From: Clostridium sp.
Lineage (GTDB): Bacteria; Bacillota; Clostridia; Clostridiales; Clostridiaceae
Length of the DNA stretch: 64,000 bases
Assembly: GCF_017888565.1 (NCBI RefSeq)
Contig: NZ_JAGHFX010000004.1
Span: forward strand, 1 to 64,000
Reading direction: 5' to 3'
Shown here: piece by piece, positions 39,033 to 48,908 of the stretch
Layout of the letters: each line of letters begins with the position of its first letter
How positions within the stretch are numbered: position 1 is the stretch's first letter
Made by a program: the position numbers and the translations under genes
Notes under the pieces: generated by a model
Told to the model about the DNA's origin: nothing
What the model saw: only the letters and a program-made list of their open reading frames with translations
Database searches by the model: none

Positions 39033-40154
39033 CTAATTGAACTCAATTTCTGTTCCATTGATAATCATTCTTTCTACCATTTTCCAATCGAAAGCTTTTG
39101 TAAATCTAAAACTATTTTCTATCATATCAGTATCTGGACTATGTCCAGAACCACCACTGCCAGCAAACCATTCATCATTAATTTCACGTATGAAATCAAC
39201 ACCTTCTATAAGATTGCTTTGCTCAAGAGTGTTTTTAGAAACATTAACATTTGTTCTTTTGCCGTCTATTATAATTGTTTCGTTATAATTTTCTTGATTT
39301 TCATTACTTGTATTTGATTTTATCGAAGTAATATATCTATCATAAGTGTTAACAAAGTTTATTACATCACCATTTTTTAAAACAAAGTCTATTTTCATAT
39401 TCTCATAAGATTCATTTTCTTTTTCTATATTGCCAATGATAGTGAACCCTAATTTTGAATATACGATAGAGTTATATTCAACTGGATAATATCCTTGCGC
39501 AGCAACACTAATATCTTTTTGAAAGCTACTTAAAGTTTCTTCTAAGGGGATCTTTATCATATCTTTCATGCCATCAAAGGTGAAAACTAAATTATCTAAG
39601 TTTGTAACAAGATGATTATATTTATTAATTGGTCTCGTAAATGATATAGAAAAACATCGTTTGTTGTCCTCATTATATTGCTCTAACTCTCCTATTCCAT
39701 ATCCAATGCCAAAATGACCAAACTTATCATAAATCTTATCTGTTATAAAACTTTCTTTTGCTAAATTTGAATTTGCAGAAACTGACAAAGTGACTTCTCC
39801 ATTCACACCATCATAAATAAAATCTTCCACTGTCATGCTATAATCTTTATTACTAATAGTTTCTCCAACAAGTAGAACTTCACCAGTCTCAAAGCCTAAA
39901 ATTTCTCCAATATAACTTCTAGCAACAGGTCCTGCAAGTGCATAAGTTGTGACACTCGATATGGTAATAAAAATAACCAAAGATGCAGCTACCCCAATTA
40001 TTTTTTTTAAAATGAATCTATTATCTCCTTTTTTAACCTTGTTCATTGTTAATTTCTTTATTTTATTTATGTCAATTTCAAAATCACTATTGCTTATAAA
40101 AATCTTATCTTCATTCATTCTATCAAATATTTTTTTCATACAATCCTCCTTCAA
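39033..40154 (-). CDS. DUF4179-domain membrane protein, likely anti-sigma partner
   Basis: N-terminal cytoplasmic segment, TM, extracytoplasmic domain; overlaps the sigma gene. Confidence 0.75.
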   Translation of the reverse strand: MKEDCMKKIFDRMNEDKIFISNSDFEIDINKIKKLTMNKVKKGDNRFILKKIIGVAASLVIFITISSVTTYALAGPVARSYIGEILGFETGEVLLVGETISNKDYSMTVEDFIYDGVNGEVTLSVSANSNLAKESFITDKIYDKFGHFGIGYGIGELEQYNEDNKRCFSISFTRPINKYNHLVTNLDNLVFTFDGMKDMIKIPLEETLSSFQKDISVAAQGYYPVEYNSIVYSKLGFTIIGNIEKENESYENMKIDFVLKNGDVINFVNTYDRYITSIKSNTSNENQENYNETIIIDGKRTNVNVSKNTLEQSNLIEGVDFIREINDEWFAGSGGSGHSPDTDMIENSFRFTKAFDWKMVERMIINGTEIEFN

Positions 40155-40698
40155 TTAATAATTGCTTTAATTTTTCTCTTGAACGATATAGTTTAGATTT
40201 AACAGTAGAAAGAGGTAAATCTAATTTATTTGCAATATAGTTAAGTTTAAATTCATAAAAATAATAACCATATAGTATTTCCTTTTCCGGATTACTAAAG
40301 CTATTTACAACTGTTTGAATCTCTTCAATCTGTTCACTTGTAATAAGATCATCAACAAATATACTGTCTTCAATAATACCATCTAAGTTTTCAATCATTT
40401 GTACAGATGCATTTGTAAGTTCTCGTAATTTATTTTTTGTTTTATTTCTTGCAATTTGAGCCAAATAAGGTTTTATATCTTCATTGACTCTAAGTTTTTT
40501 TCGACTTTGCCAAATAGCATAAAAGGTATCAGATATAATTTCTTCAATATCCTCTTTTGATAAAAAATGACCACCTAAAGAAAAAACTATTTTTGAAACA
40601 TACGGAATATATTTATCCATTAGTTTATTCAAGTATGTGTCATTTCCCTTACAAATGCCTTTTAAAATTAAGGTATCTTCCGCTTGAATCTTAACCAT
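40123..40698 (-). CDS. ECF-type RNA polymerase sigma factor
   Basis: Region 2 (EDIEEIISDTFYAIWQSRKKLR) and region 4 (LNYIANKLDLPLSTVKSKLYRSREKLKQLL). Confidence 0.92.
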   Translation of the reverse strand: MVKIQAEDTLILKGICKGNDTYLNKLMDKYIPYVSKIVFSLGGHFLSKEDIEEIISDTFYAIWQSRKKLRVNEDIKPYLAQIARNKTKNKLRELTNASVQMIENLDGIIEDSIFVDDLITSEQIEEIQTVVNSFSNPEKEILYGYYFYEFKLNYIANKLDLPLSTVKSKLYRSREKLKQLLIEGGLYEKNI

Positions 40699-40947
40699 AT
40701 TTTTTCTCCCTCTACATAACCCTTCCTGTTTTTATTAAATATCAATTATGCATAATATTCTATTCACTCTACTATACACCTAAAAAAACAGAAAAGTTTC
40801 AATGTTAATAAATTATTTGAAAGCCATCTGTAAAAAAGATACAGCTTAACAAATAATTTATAAATCTTCTTCCCTATTATAATTCTATTTTCTATTTATT
40901 TGTGCCATAATATAAATATAGAATATAGTTGTTATGGAGATGATTTT

Positions 40948-41682
40948 ATGAGTATTGAAATAGAACAATTAACTGAAATAATAAAAGCGAGCAATAATAT
41001 AGTCTTCTTTGGTGGAGCTGGAGTTAGTACTGAATCAGGAATTCCCGATTTTAGAAGTTCTAACGGTCTTTTTAATGAAAAGCTTAATATTACATTTACT
41101 CCCGAGCAATTAGTTTCCCATAGCTTTTATATTAGATATCCTAAAGAATTCTTTAACTTTTATAAGTCTAAACTTATATATCCTGAAGCTAAGCCTAATA
41201 AAGCTCATATTGCATTAGCTAAGCTTGAGGAAATAGGTAAATTAAAAGCAGTTATAACTCAAAATATAGATGGTCTTCATCAAACTGCTGGAAGTAAAAA
41301 TGTTTTTGAATTACATGGATCTGTTCTTAGGAATTATTGTAGTAGTTGTAATGAATTTTATGATGAAAAGTTTATACTAGAATCTAAAGGTGTACCTACT
41401 TGTAATAAATGTGGTGGAAGAGTTAAACCTGATGTGGTTTTATATGAAGAAGGATTAGATGATTCTGTAATCAGAGGTTCAATTAAAGCAATATCTGAAG
41501 CAGATACTTTAATCATAGGTGGAACTTCACTTGTTGTTTATCCTGCTGCTGGACTTATAAATTACTTTAAAGGTAAGAATTTAATTCTAATTAATAAGAG
41601 TACAACTTCTGCTGATAATAATGCAGATTTAGTTATTCATGATTCTATTGGCAAAGTATTAAGTGAAGCAATTTTAAGTTAA
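40948..41682 (+). CDS. cobB: Sir2-family NAD-dependent protein deacylase
   Basis: FFGGAGVSTESGIPDFRS, TQNIDGLH, four-Cys zinc site. Confidence 0.95.
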   Translation: MSIEIEQLTEIIKASNNIVFFGGAGVSTESGIPDFRSSNGLFNEKLNITFTPEQLVSHSFYIRYPKEFFNFYKSKLIYPEAKPNKAHIALAKLEEIGKLKAVITQNIDGLHQTAGSKNVFELHGSVLRNYCSSCNEFYDEKFILESKGVPTCNKCGGRVKPDVVLYEEGLDDSVIRGSIKAISEADTLIIGGTSLVVYPAAGLINYFKGKNLILINKSTTSADNNADLVIHDSIGKVLSEAILS

Positions 41683-41708
41683 GCTGTCATTGTGACAGCT
41701 TAATCTTT
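41682..41708 (+). terminator. Terminator
   Basis: TTAAGCTGTCATTGTGACAGCTTAATCTTT. Confidence 0.7.
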
Positions 41709-41717
41709 ATCCTTATA

Positions 41718-42401
41718 TTATAACCTTTTTTCAATTCTATTTCGTATCTCTTCCATACGTTTATCTAAAGTTGCGCTAATTTCTGAACACTCAAGTAACT
41801 CTTTACTAATAAATTCAGTTTCCTCTAGAGAAATATTTTTCTTATATCTTAATTTATGTTCTAAGCTTGCCCAAAAATCCATAGCTATCGTTCTAAGCTG
41901 CACCTCTACCTTCATGTACCTCTTTTCATTCTTCAAGAAAATTGGTACTTCGATAATTAAATGTAAACTTCTATATCCGCTTTTTTTCGGATTCTTTATA
42001 TAATCTTTCTTTGCAATTAACTTAATATCATCTTGACTTAATAAACAGTCCGCTAACATATAAATATCTTCTGGAAATGAGCAAATTACTCTTATCCCAG
42101 CTACATCATTTATATTTTCTTGCATTGCTTCCAGTGAAAAAGGTAACTCTTTTTTCTTAAGCTTTCTTATAATACTATCAGTAGACTTCAATCTAGACTT
42201 TACATTTTCTATTGGATTTCTATCATACTGTAATGAAAATTCTTCATTTAATACATTAAACTTTGTTTCAACTTCCATAATTGCACAACGATAGTAAGCC
42301 ATTAATTCATTCATTGGCATTATATTTTTTTGTATAGCATCCAAAAAATCCTCATTTATTATTCTTTCTCTAAAAATTTTTTTACCAACATTTTTTAACA
42401 T
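41718..42401 (-). CDS. RelA/SpoT-domain small alarmone (GTP pyrophosphokinase family) protein
   Basis: IENVKSRLKSTDSIIRKLKKK, DVAGIRVICSF, SGYRSLHLIIEVP, EVQLRTIAMDFWASLEHKLRYK. Confidence 0.93.
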   Translation of the reverse strand: MLKNVGKKIFRERIINEDFLDAIQKNIMPMNELMAYYRCAIMEVETKFNVLNEEFSLQYDRNPIENVKSRLKSTDSIIRKLKKKELPFSLEAMQENINDVAGIRVICSFPEDIYMLADCLLSQDDIKLIAKKDYIKNPKKSGYRSLHLIIEVPIFLKNEKRYMKVEVQLRTIAMDFWASLEHKLRYKKNISLEETEFISKELLECSEISATLDKRMEEIRNRIEKRL

Positions 42402-42637
42402 ATAATCATCCTTTATTTTAGCTAATTTGAATATATTTTTATATTAACATTAGCTAAATATAAAAGCATCAATCTTAACTATATATTAATAATTTATTTT
42501 AAATATTCTAAATAAATAATATATATAATCAATTTATATATAGCTTTTATATAAATTAGTATTAATTCTTAAATCTTTAGTATGTTATAATTATATGGAA
42601 ATAATTAATAAAATAGGTATTAAAATGGGAGATATAA

Positions 42638-43621
42638 ATGAAAACAGGAAGATTAAATAAAATTACTGATGTTAAAGGAATAAAGGTTGGTCATAAAACA
42701 ATTGATAATGGAGATATTCATACAGGTGTAACTATTATTATTCCAAGTGAAGATAATATATTTCAAAATAAATATGTGGCATCATCTTATGTAATTAATG
42801 GATTTGGAAAAACGAGTGGTTTAATTCAAATTGATGAACTTGGTACTTTAGAAAGTATTATAGGTCTTACAAATACCTTAAATGTAGGCACTGTTCAGCA
42901 AGCTATTGTAAAGCATATGTTAAAGGATAATCCTGATATCGGTAAAGAAACAGGAACTATTAATACTGTTGTAGGGGAATGTAATGATGGTTACCTTAAC
43001 GATATTCGTGCTTGTGCTGTGAAAGAAGAAGATGTCTATGAAGCTATTCATAATGCAACTATCGACTTTGAACTTGGTAGCGTAGGGGCTGGTAGAGGGA
43101 TGTCATGTTTCCAAATGAAAGGTGGTATTGGATCTGCTTCTCGTATTGTTGAGCTAGATGGACAAGAGTACACTGTAGGTCTTCTTGTATTAAGTAATTT
43201 TGGATTAAAAAAAGACTTTATTTTCGATAATATTAGTTTTTCAGATATTGATGATGAAACTTTAGAAAAAGGTAGCATTATGATGATACTTGCTACTGAT
43301 ATACCATTGTCATCACGTCAACTAAAAAGAGTTTGTAAAAGAATGAGTGCTTCATTAGCAAGGTTAGGATCATATTTAGGAAATGGAAGTGGTGATATCG
43401 TAATAGGATTCTCTACTGCTAATATAATTCCTCATTATCAAACTACTGATATAATTAATATAAAGGAAATTCATGAAAATAAAATTGATATAGTATTTAG
43501 AGCTTCTATTGAAGCCTGTGAAGACGCAATTATGACCTCATTATATAATAATAAAACTCTTATAGGAAGGGATGGAAATAGTAGACTTTCACTAATAGAC
43601 ACATTAAATAATAAATTTTAA
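42638..43621 (+). CDS. P1/S58 family peptidase (DmpA-like aminopeptidase)
   Basis: ITDVKGIKVGHKT...GSVGAGRGMSCFQMKGGIGSASR; SARLGSYLGNGSGDIVIGFSTAN. Confidence 0.93.
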   Translation: MKTGRLNKITDVKGIKVGHKTIDNGDIHTGVTIIIPSEDNIFQNKYVASSYVINGFGKTSGLIQIDELGTLESIIGLTNTLNVGTVQQAIVKHMLKDNPDIGKETGTINTVVGECNDGYLNDIRACAVKEEDVYEAIHNATIDFELGSVGAGRGMSCFQMKGGIGSASRIVELDGQEYTVGLLVLSNFGLKKDFIFDNISFSDIDDETLEKGSIMMILATDIPLSSRQLKRVCKRMSASLARLGSYLGNGSGDIVIGFSTANIIPHYQTTDIINIKEIHENKIDIVFRASIEACEDAIMTSLYNNKTLIGRDGNSRLSLIDTLNNKF

Positions 43622-43629
43622 TATATAAA

Positions 43630-43682
43630 AGATCTCTATATAAATAGTATACAGTAAAACCATTTATATAGAGATTTTTTAT
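43630..43682 (+). terminator. Terminator
   Basis: AAGATCTCTATATAAAT...ATTTATATAGAGATTTTTTA. Confidence 0.8.
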
Positions 43683-43758
43683 CTATATTTTTATTAATTT
43701 ATTTTATCTATAAAATCTTTCCTAAATTTATGTTAACATTTAATCTGATATTTAATTA

Positions 43759-44073
43759 TTATTTATTTGAATACTTTTTATGAGTTAAAATAACTTCCTT
43801 TGCCATTCCTTTTAAAAGTTCTGTTGTCATTAATTGATCTTCTGCATGCATTAAAAGTAATGATATTTGCACCTTATCTCCTGATGCTTCTTGCATAATT
43901 AGAGAACTATGTGATTCATGTGCTTTTATCAATGAATCTTCTGCATCCCTTACTAATTTATCTGCTTCTTCAAAACATTCTTCTCTTGCAGCTCTCATAG
44001 CTTCAAATAAAGCTGATCTTGCTTCTCCTACATTACTAATTAATTGAAATGATACTAATTCTAAATTATCCAT
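43759..44073 (-). CDS. PTS lactose/cellobiose-family IIA component
   Basis: ISNVGEARSALFEAMRAAREECFEEADKLVRDAEDSLIKAHESHSSLI. Confidence 0.92.
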   Translation of the reverse strand: MDNLELVSFQLISNVGEARSALFEAMRAAREECFEEADKLVRDAEDSLIKAHESHSSLIMQEASGDKVQISLLLMHAEDQLMTTELLKGMAKEVILTHKKYSNK

Positions 44074-44096
44074 TTATTCCATCCTCCACTATTTAT

Positions 44097-45293
44097 CTAC
44101 TTTTGCACTTTTACTACTTTGGCTACCTTTGTTTCTACTGCTGCTTTTTTTACAGCCTCTGCTACTGCTGCCCCAACACCTTTTTCAAATGCCTTTGGAA
44201 GAATTTTTTCTTCACTTAACTCTTCTATTGAAACAAAATTTGCTATAGCATAAGCAGCTGCAATTTTCATCTCTTCATTTATTTCTGTTGCCCTAACATC
44301 TAACGCTCCCCTAAATATTCCTGGGAAAGCTAATACATTATTTATTTGATTTGAATAATCCGATCTTCCTGTTCCAACTATCCTTGCTCCAGCATCCTTC
44401 GCCTCTTCTGGAAATATCTCTGGAATAGGATTTGCCATAGCAAATATTATAGCACCTTTATTCATTCTTGATACCATATCCTTAGTCAAAACATTTCCAA
44501 CTGATACACCAATAAATAAATCTGCTCCATTTATAACTTCACCTAATTTACCTTTTTCATTATTAGGATTCGTTATGGAGGCTAATTCTTTTATTGATTC
44601 ATTAGGATAATTCATCCCCTTATATATTGCTCCATCCTTGCCACAAACTATTAAATTTCTTATTCCAGATGATAACAACAATCTAGTAATAGCACTACCT
44701 GCTGATCCATCTCCATTAACAATAACTTTTAAATTTTCTAATCTTTTTTTAACTATTTTTAATGAATTTACTAAAGCCGCTAAAACCACTATTGCTGTTC
44801 CATGTTGATCATCATGAAATACTGGTATATCTAATTTTTCTTTTAATTTTTTTTCTATTTCAAAACATCTTGGTGCTGATATATCTTCAAGATTTACTCC
44901 ACCTAAAGTAGGAGATATTCTAACTATTGTTTCAACTATTTCATCAGTATCCTTTGTGTTCAATACTAATGGAAATGCATCCACATCAGCAAAATTCTTA
45001 AATAGTATACTTTTTCCTTCCATTACTGGTAATGCTGCTAAAGGTCCAATATCTCCTAAACCTAAAACTGCAGTTCCATCAGATACAACTGCTACTGTAT
45101 TCCACTTTCTTGTATAAACATATGCCGCTTCTGGGTCTTTATGTATTTCTCTACAAGGCTCTGCAACACCAGGAGTATATGCTAAACTTAAGTCTTTTTC
45201 ATTTTCTATAGCTACTCTTGAAGTTATTTCAAATTTTCCTTTTACTTGTTTATGAAATTCTAAAGATTCCTCATATATATTCAAGTATATCAC
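44097..45293 (-). CDS. NAD(P)-dependent malic enzyme
   Basis: LSLAYTPGVAEPCREI, VSDGTAVLGLGDIGP, FHDDQHGTAIVVLAAL. Confidence 0.95.
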   Translation of the reverse strand: MIYLNIYEESLEFHKQVKGKFEITSRVAIENEKDLSLAYTPGVAEPCREIHKDPEAAYVYTRKWNTVAVVSDGTAVLGLGDIGPLAALPVMEGKSILFKNFADVDAFPLVLNTKDTDEIVETIVRISPTLGGVNLEDISAPRCFEIEKKLKEKLDIPVFHDDQHGTAIVVLAALVNSLKIVKKRLENLKVIVNGDGSAGSAITRLLLSSGIRNLIVCGKDGAIYKGMNYPNESIKELASITNPNNEKGKLGEVINGADLFIGVSVGNVLTKDMVSRMNKGAIIFAMANPIPEIFPEEAKDAGARIVGTGRSDYSNQINNVLAFPGIFRGALDVRATEINEEMKIAAAYAIANFVSIEELSEEKILPKAFEKGVGAAVAEAVKKAAVETKVAKVVKVQK

Positions 45294-45308
45294 CCTTCTT
45301 TCTTTTCA

Positions 45309-45920
45309 CTAAACAACTTTAGTACCATGAATTTCTTTAGCTCCAGTATATTCTAAAATATACTCTCTATTATCTTTATTAACACCTTTCCCCGGCATAA
45401 TTATTATTCTATCTTCTGCATAATCGACTAATTCCTTAAGCTTATCTTTTCCTTCTAGTGCATTTTCACATCCACCTTTAGTTAGTATTCTATCTACTCC
45501 AAGCTTTACTAAATCATCAATTGCAGATTTTTTATCATCAATACTATCAAAAGCCATATGAAATGTTACTTTCATTGGTTTAGCTGCTTCTACCATTTTT
45601 TTAGTTAAGTCTAAATCTATTGTGTTTCCTTTCAAAGCTCCTATTACTACACCATGTGCTCCTAAATCTTTACACAATTTAATATCTTGTATCATTATAT
45701 CAGCTTCATCTTCAGAATACTCGAAGTTTCCACCTCTTGGCCTTATAATAACCATTATTGGAATATTTAACTTTTCTACAGCTTTTTTAATTGTTCCAAA
45801 ACTAGGTGTTGTTCCGTCTTCCAAAAGATTATCACAAAGTTCTATTCTATTAGCTCCTAAATCTTCAGCTCTAACAGCCTCATTGTAATTTCCAACACAA
45901 GCTTCATATATACTCATAAA
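45309..45920 (-). CDS. cutC: CutC family TIM-barrel protein
   Basis: EACVGNYNEAVRAEDLGANRIELCDNLLEDGTTPSFGTIK; IMVIIRPRGGNFEYSEDE. Confidence 0.92.
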   Translation of the reverse strand, partial: FMSIYEACVGNYNEAVRAEDLGANRIELCDNLLEDGTTPSFGTIKKAVEKLNIPIMVIIRPRGGNFEYSEDEADIMIQDIKLCKDLGAHGVVIGALKGNTIDLDLTKKMVEAAKPMKVTFHMAFDSIDDKKSAIDDLVKLGVDRILTKGGCENALEGKDKLKELVDYAEDRIIIMPGKGVNKDNREYILEYTGAKEIHGTKVV

Positions 45921-45933
45921 ATTACTCCTTACT

Positions 45934-46896
45934 TTAGTCAAATGTTATAGGCGACTTAATTCTCTTTAAATAGGCATCTAACCATTCTTGACTTGCTACT
46001 TCATAAGTAGTTTTTCCATTTTCTTGTTTATTACACACGTAGACTGTTGGTTCTAAATCTTCTGTAACTACTGAGAATGAGAAACCTTCAATATTTGTAG
46101 CAACTCCAAATTCTCCTTTATTATTTAATGCTACTACTGATAAATCACCAGCCTTACCTCTTCTTCTTATAAGCTCTTTATCTAATTTTTCAACTGCCAT
46201 ATCAGCTGCTTCTTGAGGATGATGCCCTTCTTTCATTAATCTTACTATCTCATAAGATATACATCCCTTCATTAAATCTTCTCCAAGGCCTGTTGCTGTA
46301 GCACCACCAACTTCACTATCTACATAGAAGCCTGATCCAGATAAAGGTGAATCCCCTACTCTTCCTTTTTTCTTCATAAATAAACCACTAGTTGATGTTC
46401 CTGCTACCATTTTCTTATTAGAATCAAGTGCCACCATTCCAACTGTATCATGTCCATCATATGGGCTCAACCCTTCTTTTGCAATTTCTCTTCTTTTCTT
46501 TTCATAATGTAATTTTGCTCTATCTGTAAGCATATTAACTCTTTCAAAACCATTTTTATGGGCAAATGCTTCTGCACCTAACCCCTGTAAAAAGCAATTC
46601 ACTTGCTCATTGCTTAATTTTCTTGCTATACTAATTGGGTTCTTAAAATCTTTAATTCCAGCTATCGCACCAATTGAAAGGGAATCACCATCCATATAAG
46701 CAGCATCTAGCTCAACTTCACATTCTTCATTTGGTAATCCACCATATCCTACTGATTTATAGAAAGGAAAGTCTTCTACCATTTTTATTGCATTTTCTAT
46801 TGCATCTCCTGCTGATTTTTCATCCCTTAATAGTTCTGCTGAACTAGTTATTCCTTCGACTGCCATTCTCCATGTTGCTATCATTGCATATTTCAT
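45934..46896 (-). CDS. N4-(beta-N-acetylglucosaminyl)-L-asparaginase (Ntn hydrolase)
   Basis: HDTVGMVALDSNKKMVAGTSTSGLFMKKKGRVGDSPLSGSGFYVDSEVGGATATGLGED, autocleavage HD^T and GRVGDSP motifs as in lysosomal AGA. Confidence 0.92.
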   Translation of the reverse strand: MKYAMIATWRMAVEGITSSAELLRDEKSAGDAIENAIKMVEDFPFYKSVGYGGLPNEECEVELDAAYMDGDSLSIGAIAGIKDFKNPISIARKLSNEQVNCFLQGLGAEAFAHKNGFERVNMLTDRAKLHYEKKRREIAKEGLSPYDGHDTVGMVALDSNKKMVAGTSTSGLFMKKKGRVGDSPLSGSGFYVDSEVGGATATGLGEDLMKGCISYEIVRLMKEGHHPQEAADMAVEKLDKELIRRRGKAGDLSVVALNNKGEFGVATNIEGFSFSVVTEDLEPTVYVCNKQENGKTTYEVASQEWLDAYLKRIKSPITFD

Positions 46897-46935
46897 AAGT
46901 CTCTCCTCCACTTCAATTAACTATGCAATTATTAA

Positions 46936-46953
46936 AAGCAATATCTATGCCAA
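46936..46953 (-). promoter_or_regulatory. Sigma54 -24/-12 promoter upstream of glycosylasparaginase operon
   Basis: Minus strand TTGGCATAGATATTGCTT; GG-N10-GC spacing; ~40 nt before ATG 46896. Confidence 0.8.
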
Positions 46954-47145
46954 CATTGTATGTAAGTAGTATTTTAAAGAATATTATAACTATTAATTGC
47001 CTTTGCATATAAGTGTATTGTAAAATGATACATATAATAATAATTTAATTTATTTTTAATACAGTAACTTAAATTTTTTAATAATAACAATACAAATTAC
47101 ATATATCTTCTATACAAACAATAATCTTATAAGAAGGGATCACTT

Positions 47146-48753
47146 ATGAAAAGAATTGATTTAATTTATAATACTGTTAAAAAGCTTGATAATGGTGATG
47201 GTATAACGACTTTAGATATAAGTAAATATCTTAATTTGGAGCGTTCAAATGTAAGCAAAGATTTAAATATACTATTAAAAAATGGAAAGCTATTTAAAAA
47301 TAATAGTCGTCCAGTAAAATATTTTTTTAATAATCCTAACGCTACTGATTTTTCTAAAAAATCTTCAATGGATAAACTAAGTTATTTATATCCATCCCTT
47401 GCTCCTGCAATTAAATTAGCTAAAACTGCAATACTATACCCTCCAAATGGTATGAACTCCTTAATAATCGGTGATACAGGGGTTGGTAAATCCATGCTAG
47501 CAAAGCTTATGCATGAGTATTCTAATTCTTTAGATGATACAAAAGATATGCCTTTCATTCATTTTAACTGTTCAGATTATTCAAGTAATACTCAACTATT
47601 AAGTGCTCAGTTATTTGGAGTAAAAAAAGGTACATTTACAGGAGCTAATGAGGATAGACCTGGATTAATAGAAGAAGCAAATGGCGGTATTTTATTCTTA
47701 GATGAAATTCATAATCTACCAAGTGAAGGCCAAGAAATGTTATTTGTCTTTATGGATACTGGATATTTTAAGAGATTAGGAGAAGTATCTAAAAGAATTA
47801 AATCCTCTGCTCGTATAATATGCGCTACTAACAAAGATATAAATTCATCATTATTAGACACATTTATAAGAAGAATCCCTATAAAGATAAATTTACCTGA
47901 TTTAAATGAAAGGCTTTTAGAAGAACGATTGACCTTAATAGAATCTTTTATTAAAGAAGAAAGTATAAAACTAGATAAACCTGTACTTGTATCAAAAAAT
48001 TCAATGTTATGTTTATTGTCCTATGATTGTCCGTATAATGTTGGACAATTAAAAAATGATATTATTCTTGCTGTGGCTAATGCTTATTCCGAGTATTTTA
48101 TAAATAATAAAAAACATATAAAAATAAATAGTCCAGATTTACCTTTGGATATTAAAAGAGCTCTTAATAATCCTTTAGATCGAGAAAAACTACTTATTGA
48201 ATCTCTTAATTCAGTAGATGGATACTTTGTTTATGATAAAAATACAGAGATAACAAGCCATTCATTTTTAAAACAAAAACATATGATTTTATCAAGCTAC
48301 AAGGATTTTATAAATAATATAGATAGTGCTATACATCATAAAGAAAATTGTACAAATTTAATTATTAATTATTTTACTAAATATATCGATTCAGTAATTG
48401 AAAATAAGGCTAATTATAATTTCAATTTTGAACAATCAGCATATGATGAACTATTATCTAAACTATTAGGATTAGATTATAATATAAATGAAAAACTTTC
48501 TAATAGTGATTTTAAAACTTTCTTTAACATTCATATCGATATGATTTATGACCGAATCGATCTTATGGATTACTCTACTCTACCTTCATTAAATAAACTA
48601 AAGTCTATATATAAAGACTATTGTCCATTAACTATGGAAATTAAATCTTTAATTGAAAAAACATATAATATAAATTTATCTGACTTAGAATTTATTTTCT
48701 TAATGACATTTACTATATACTGCATTAATAAATTAGATACCTCTAAACTATAA
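47146..48753 (+). CDS. LevR/ManR-type sigma54-interacting transcriptional activator (wHTH, AAA+, PRD-like C-terminus)
   Basis: GDTGVGKSMLAKL Walker A, KKGTFTGANEDRPG (GAFTGA-type loop), GGILFLDEIHNLP Walker B. Confidence 0.9.
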   Translation: MKRIDLIYNTVKKLDNGDGITTLDISKYLNLERSNVSKDLNILLKNGKLFKNNSRPVKYFFNNPNATDFSKKSSMDKLSYLYPSLAPAIKLAKTAILYPPNGMNSLIIGDTGVGKSMLAKLMHEYSNSLDDTKDMPFIHFNCSDYSSNTQLLSAQLFGVKKGTFTGANEDRPGLIEEANGGILFLDEIHNLPSEGQEMLFVFMDTGYFKRLGEVSKRIKSSARIICATNKDINSSLLDTFIRRIPIKINLPDLNERLLEERLTLIESFIKEESIKLDKPVLVSKNSMLCLLSYDCPYNVGQLKNDIILAVANAYSEYFINNKKHIKINSPDLPLDIKRALNNPLDREKLLIESLNSVDGYFVYDKNTEITSHSFLKQKHMILSSYKDFINNIDSAIHHKENCTNLIINYFTKYIDSVIENKANYNFNFEQSAYDELLSKLLGLDYNINEKLSNSDFKTFFNIHIDMIYDRIDLMDYSTLPSLNKLKSIYKDYCPLTMEIKSLIEKTYNINLSDLEFIFLMTFTIYCINKLDTSKL

Positions 48754-48782
48754 CTTGCAGATTAATTTTTAGATTTTCAAAA

Positions 48783-48828
48783 TAAAAAGCACCTAATAAG
48801 ATGTGATTATTCTTATTAGGTGCTTTTA
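48783..48828. terminator. Bidirectional terminator
   Basis: AAAAAGCACCTAATAAGA...TCTTATTAGGTGCTTTT. Confidence 0.85.
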
Positions 48829-48908
48829 ATTTATCATATAATTTATTTAATTTTCAAATAAACCAAGCTATTACTTTTAGAACTAGATACTTAGATACAA
48901 TATCTTTA

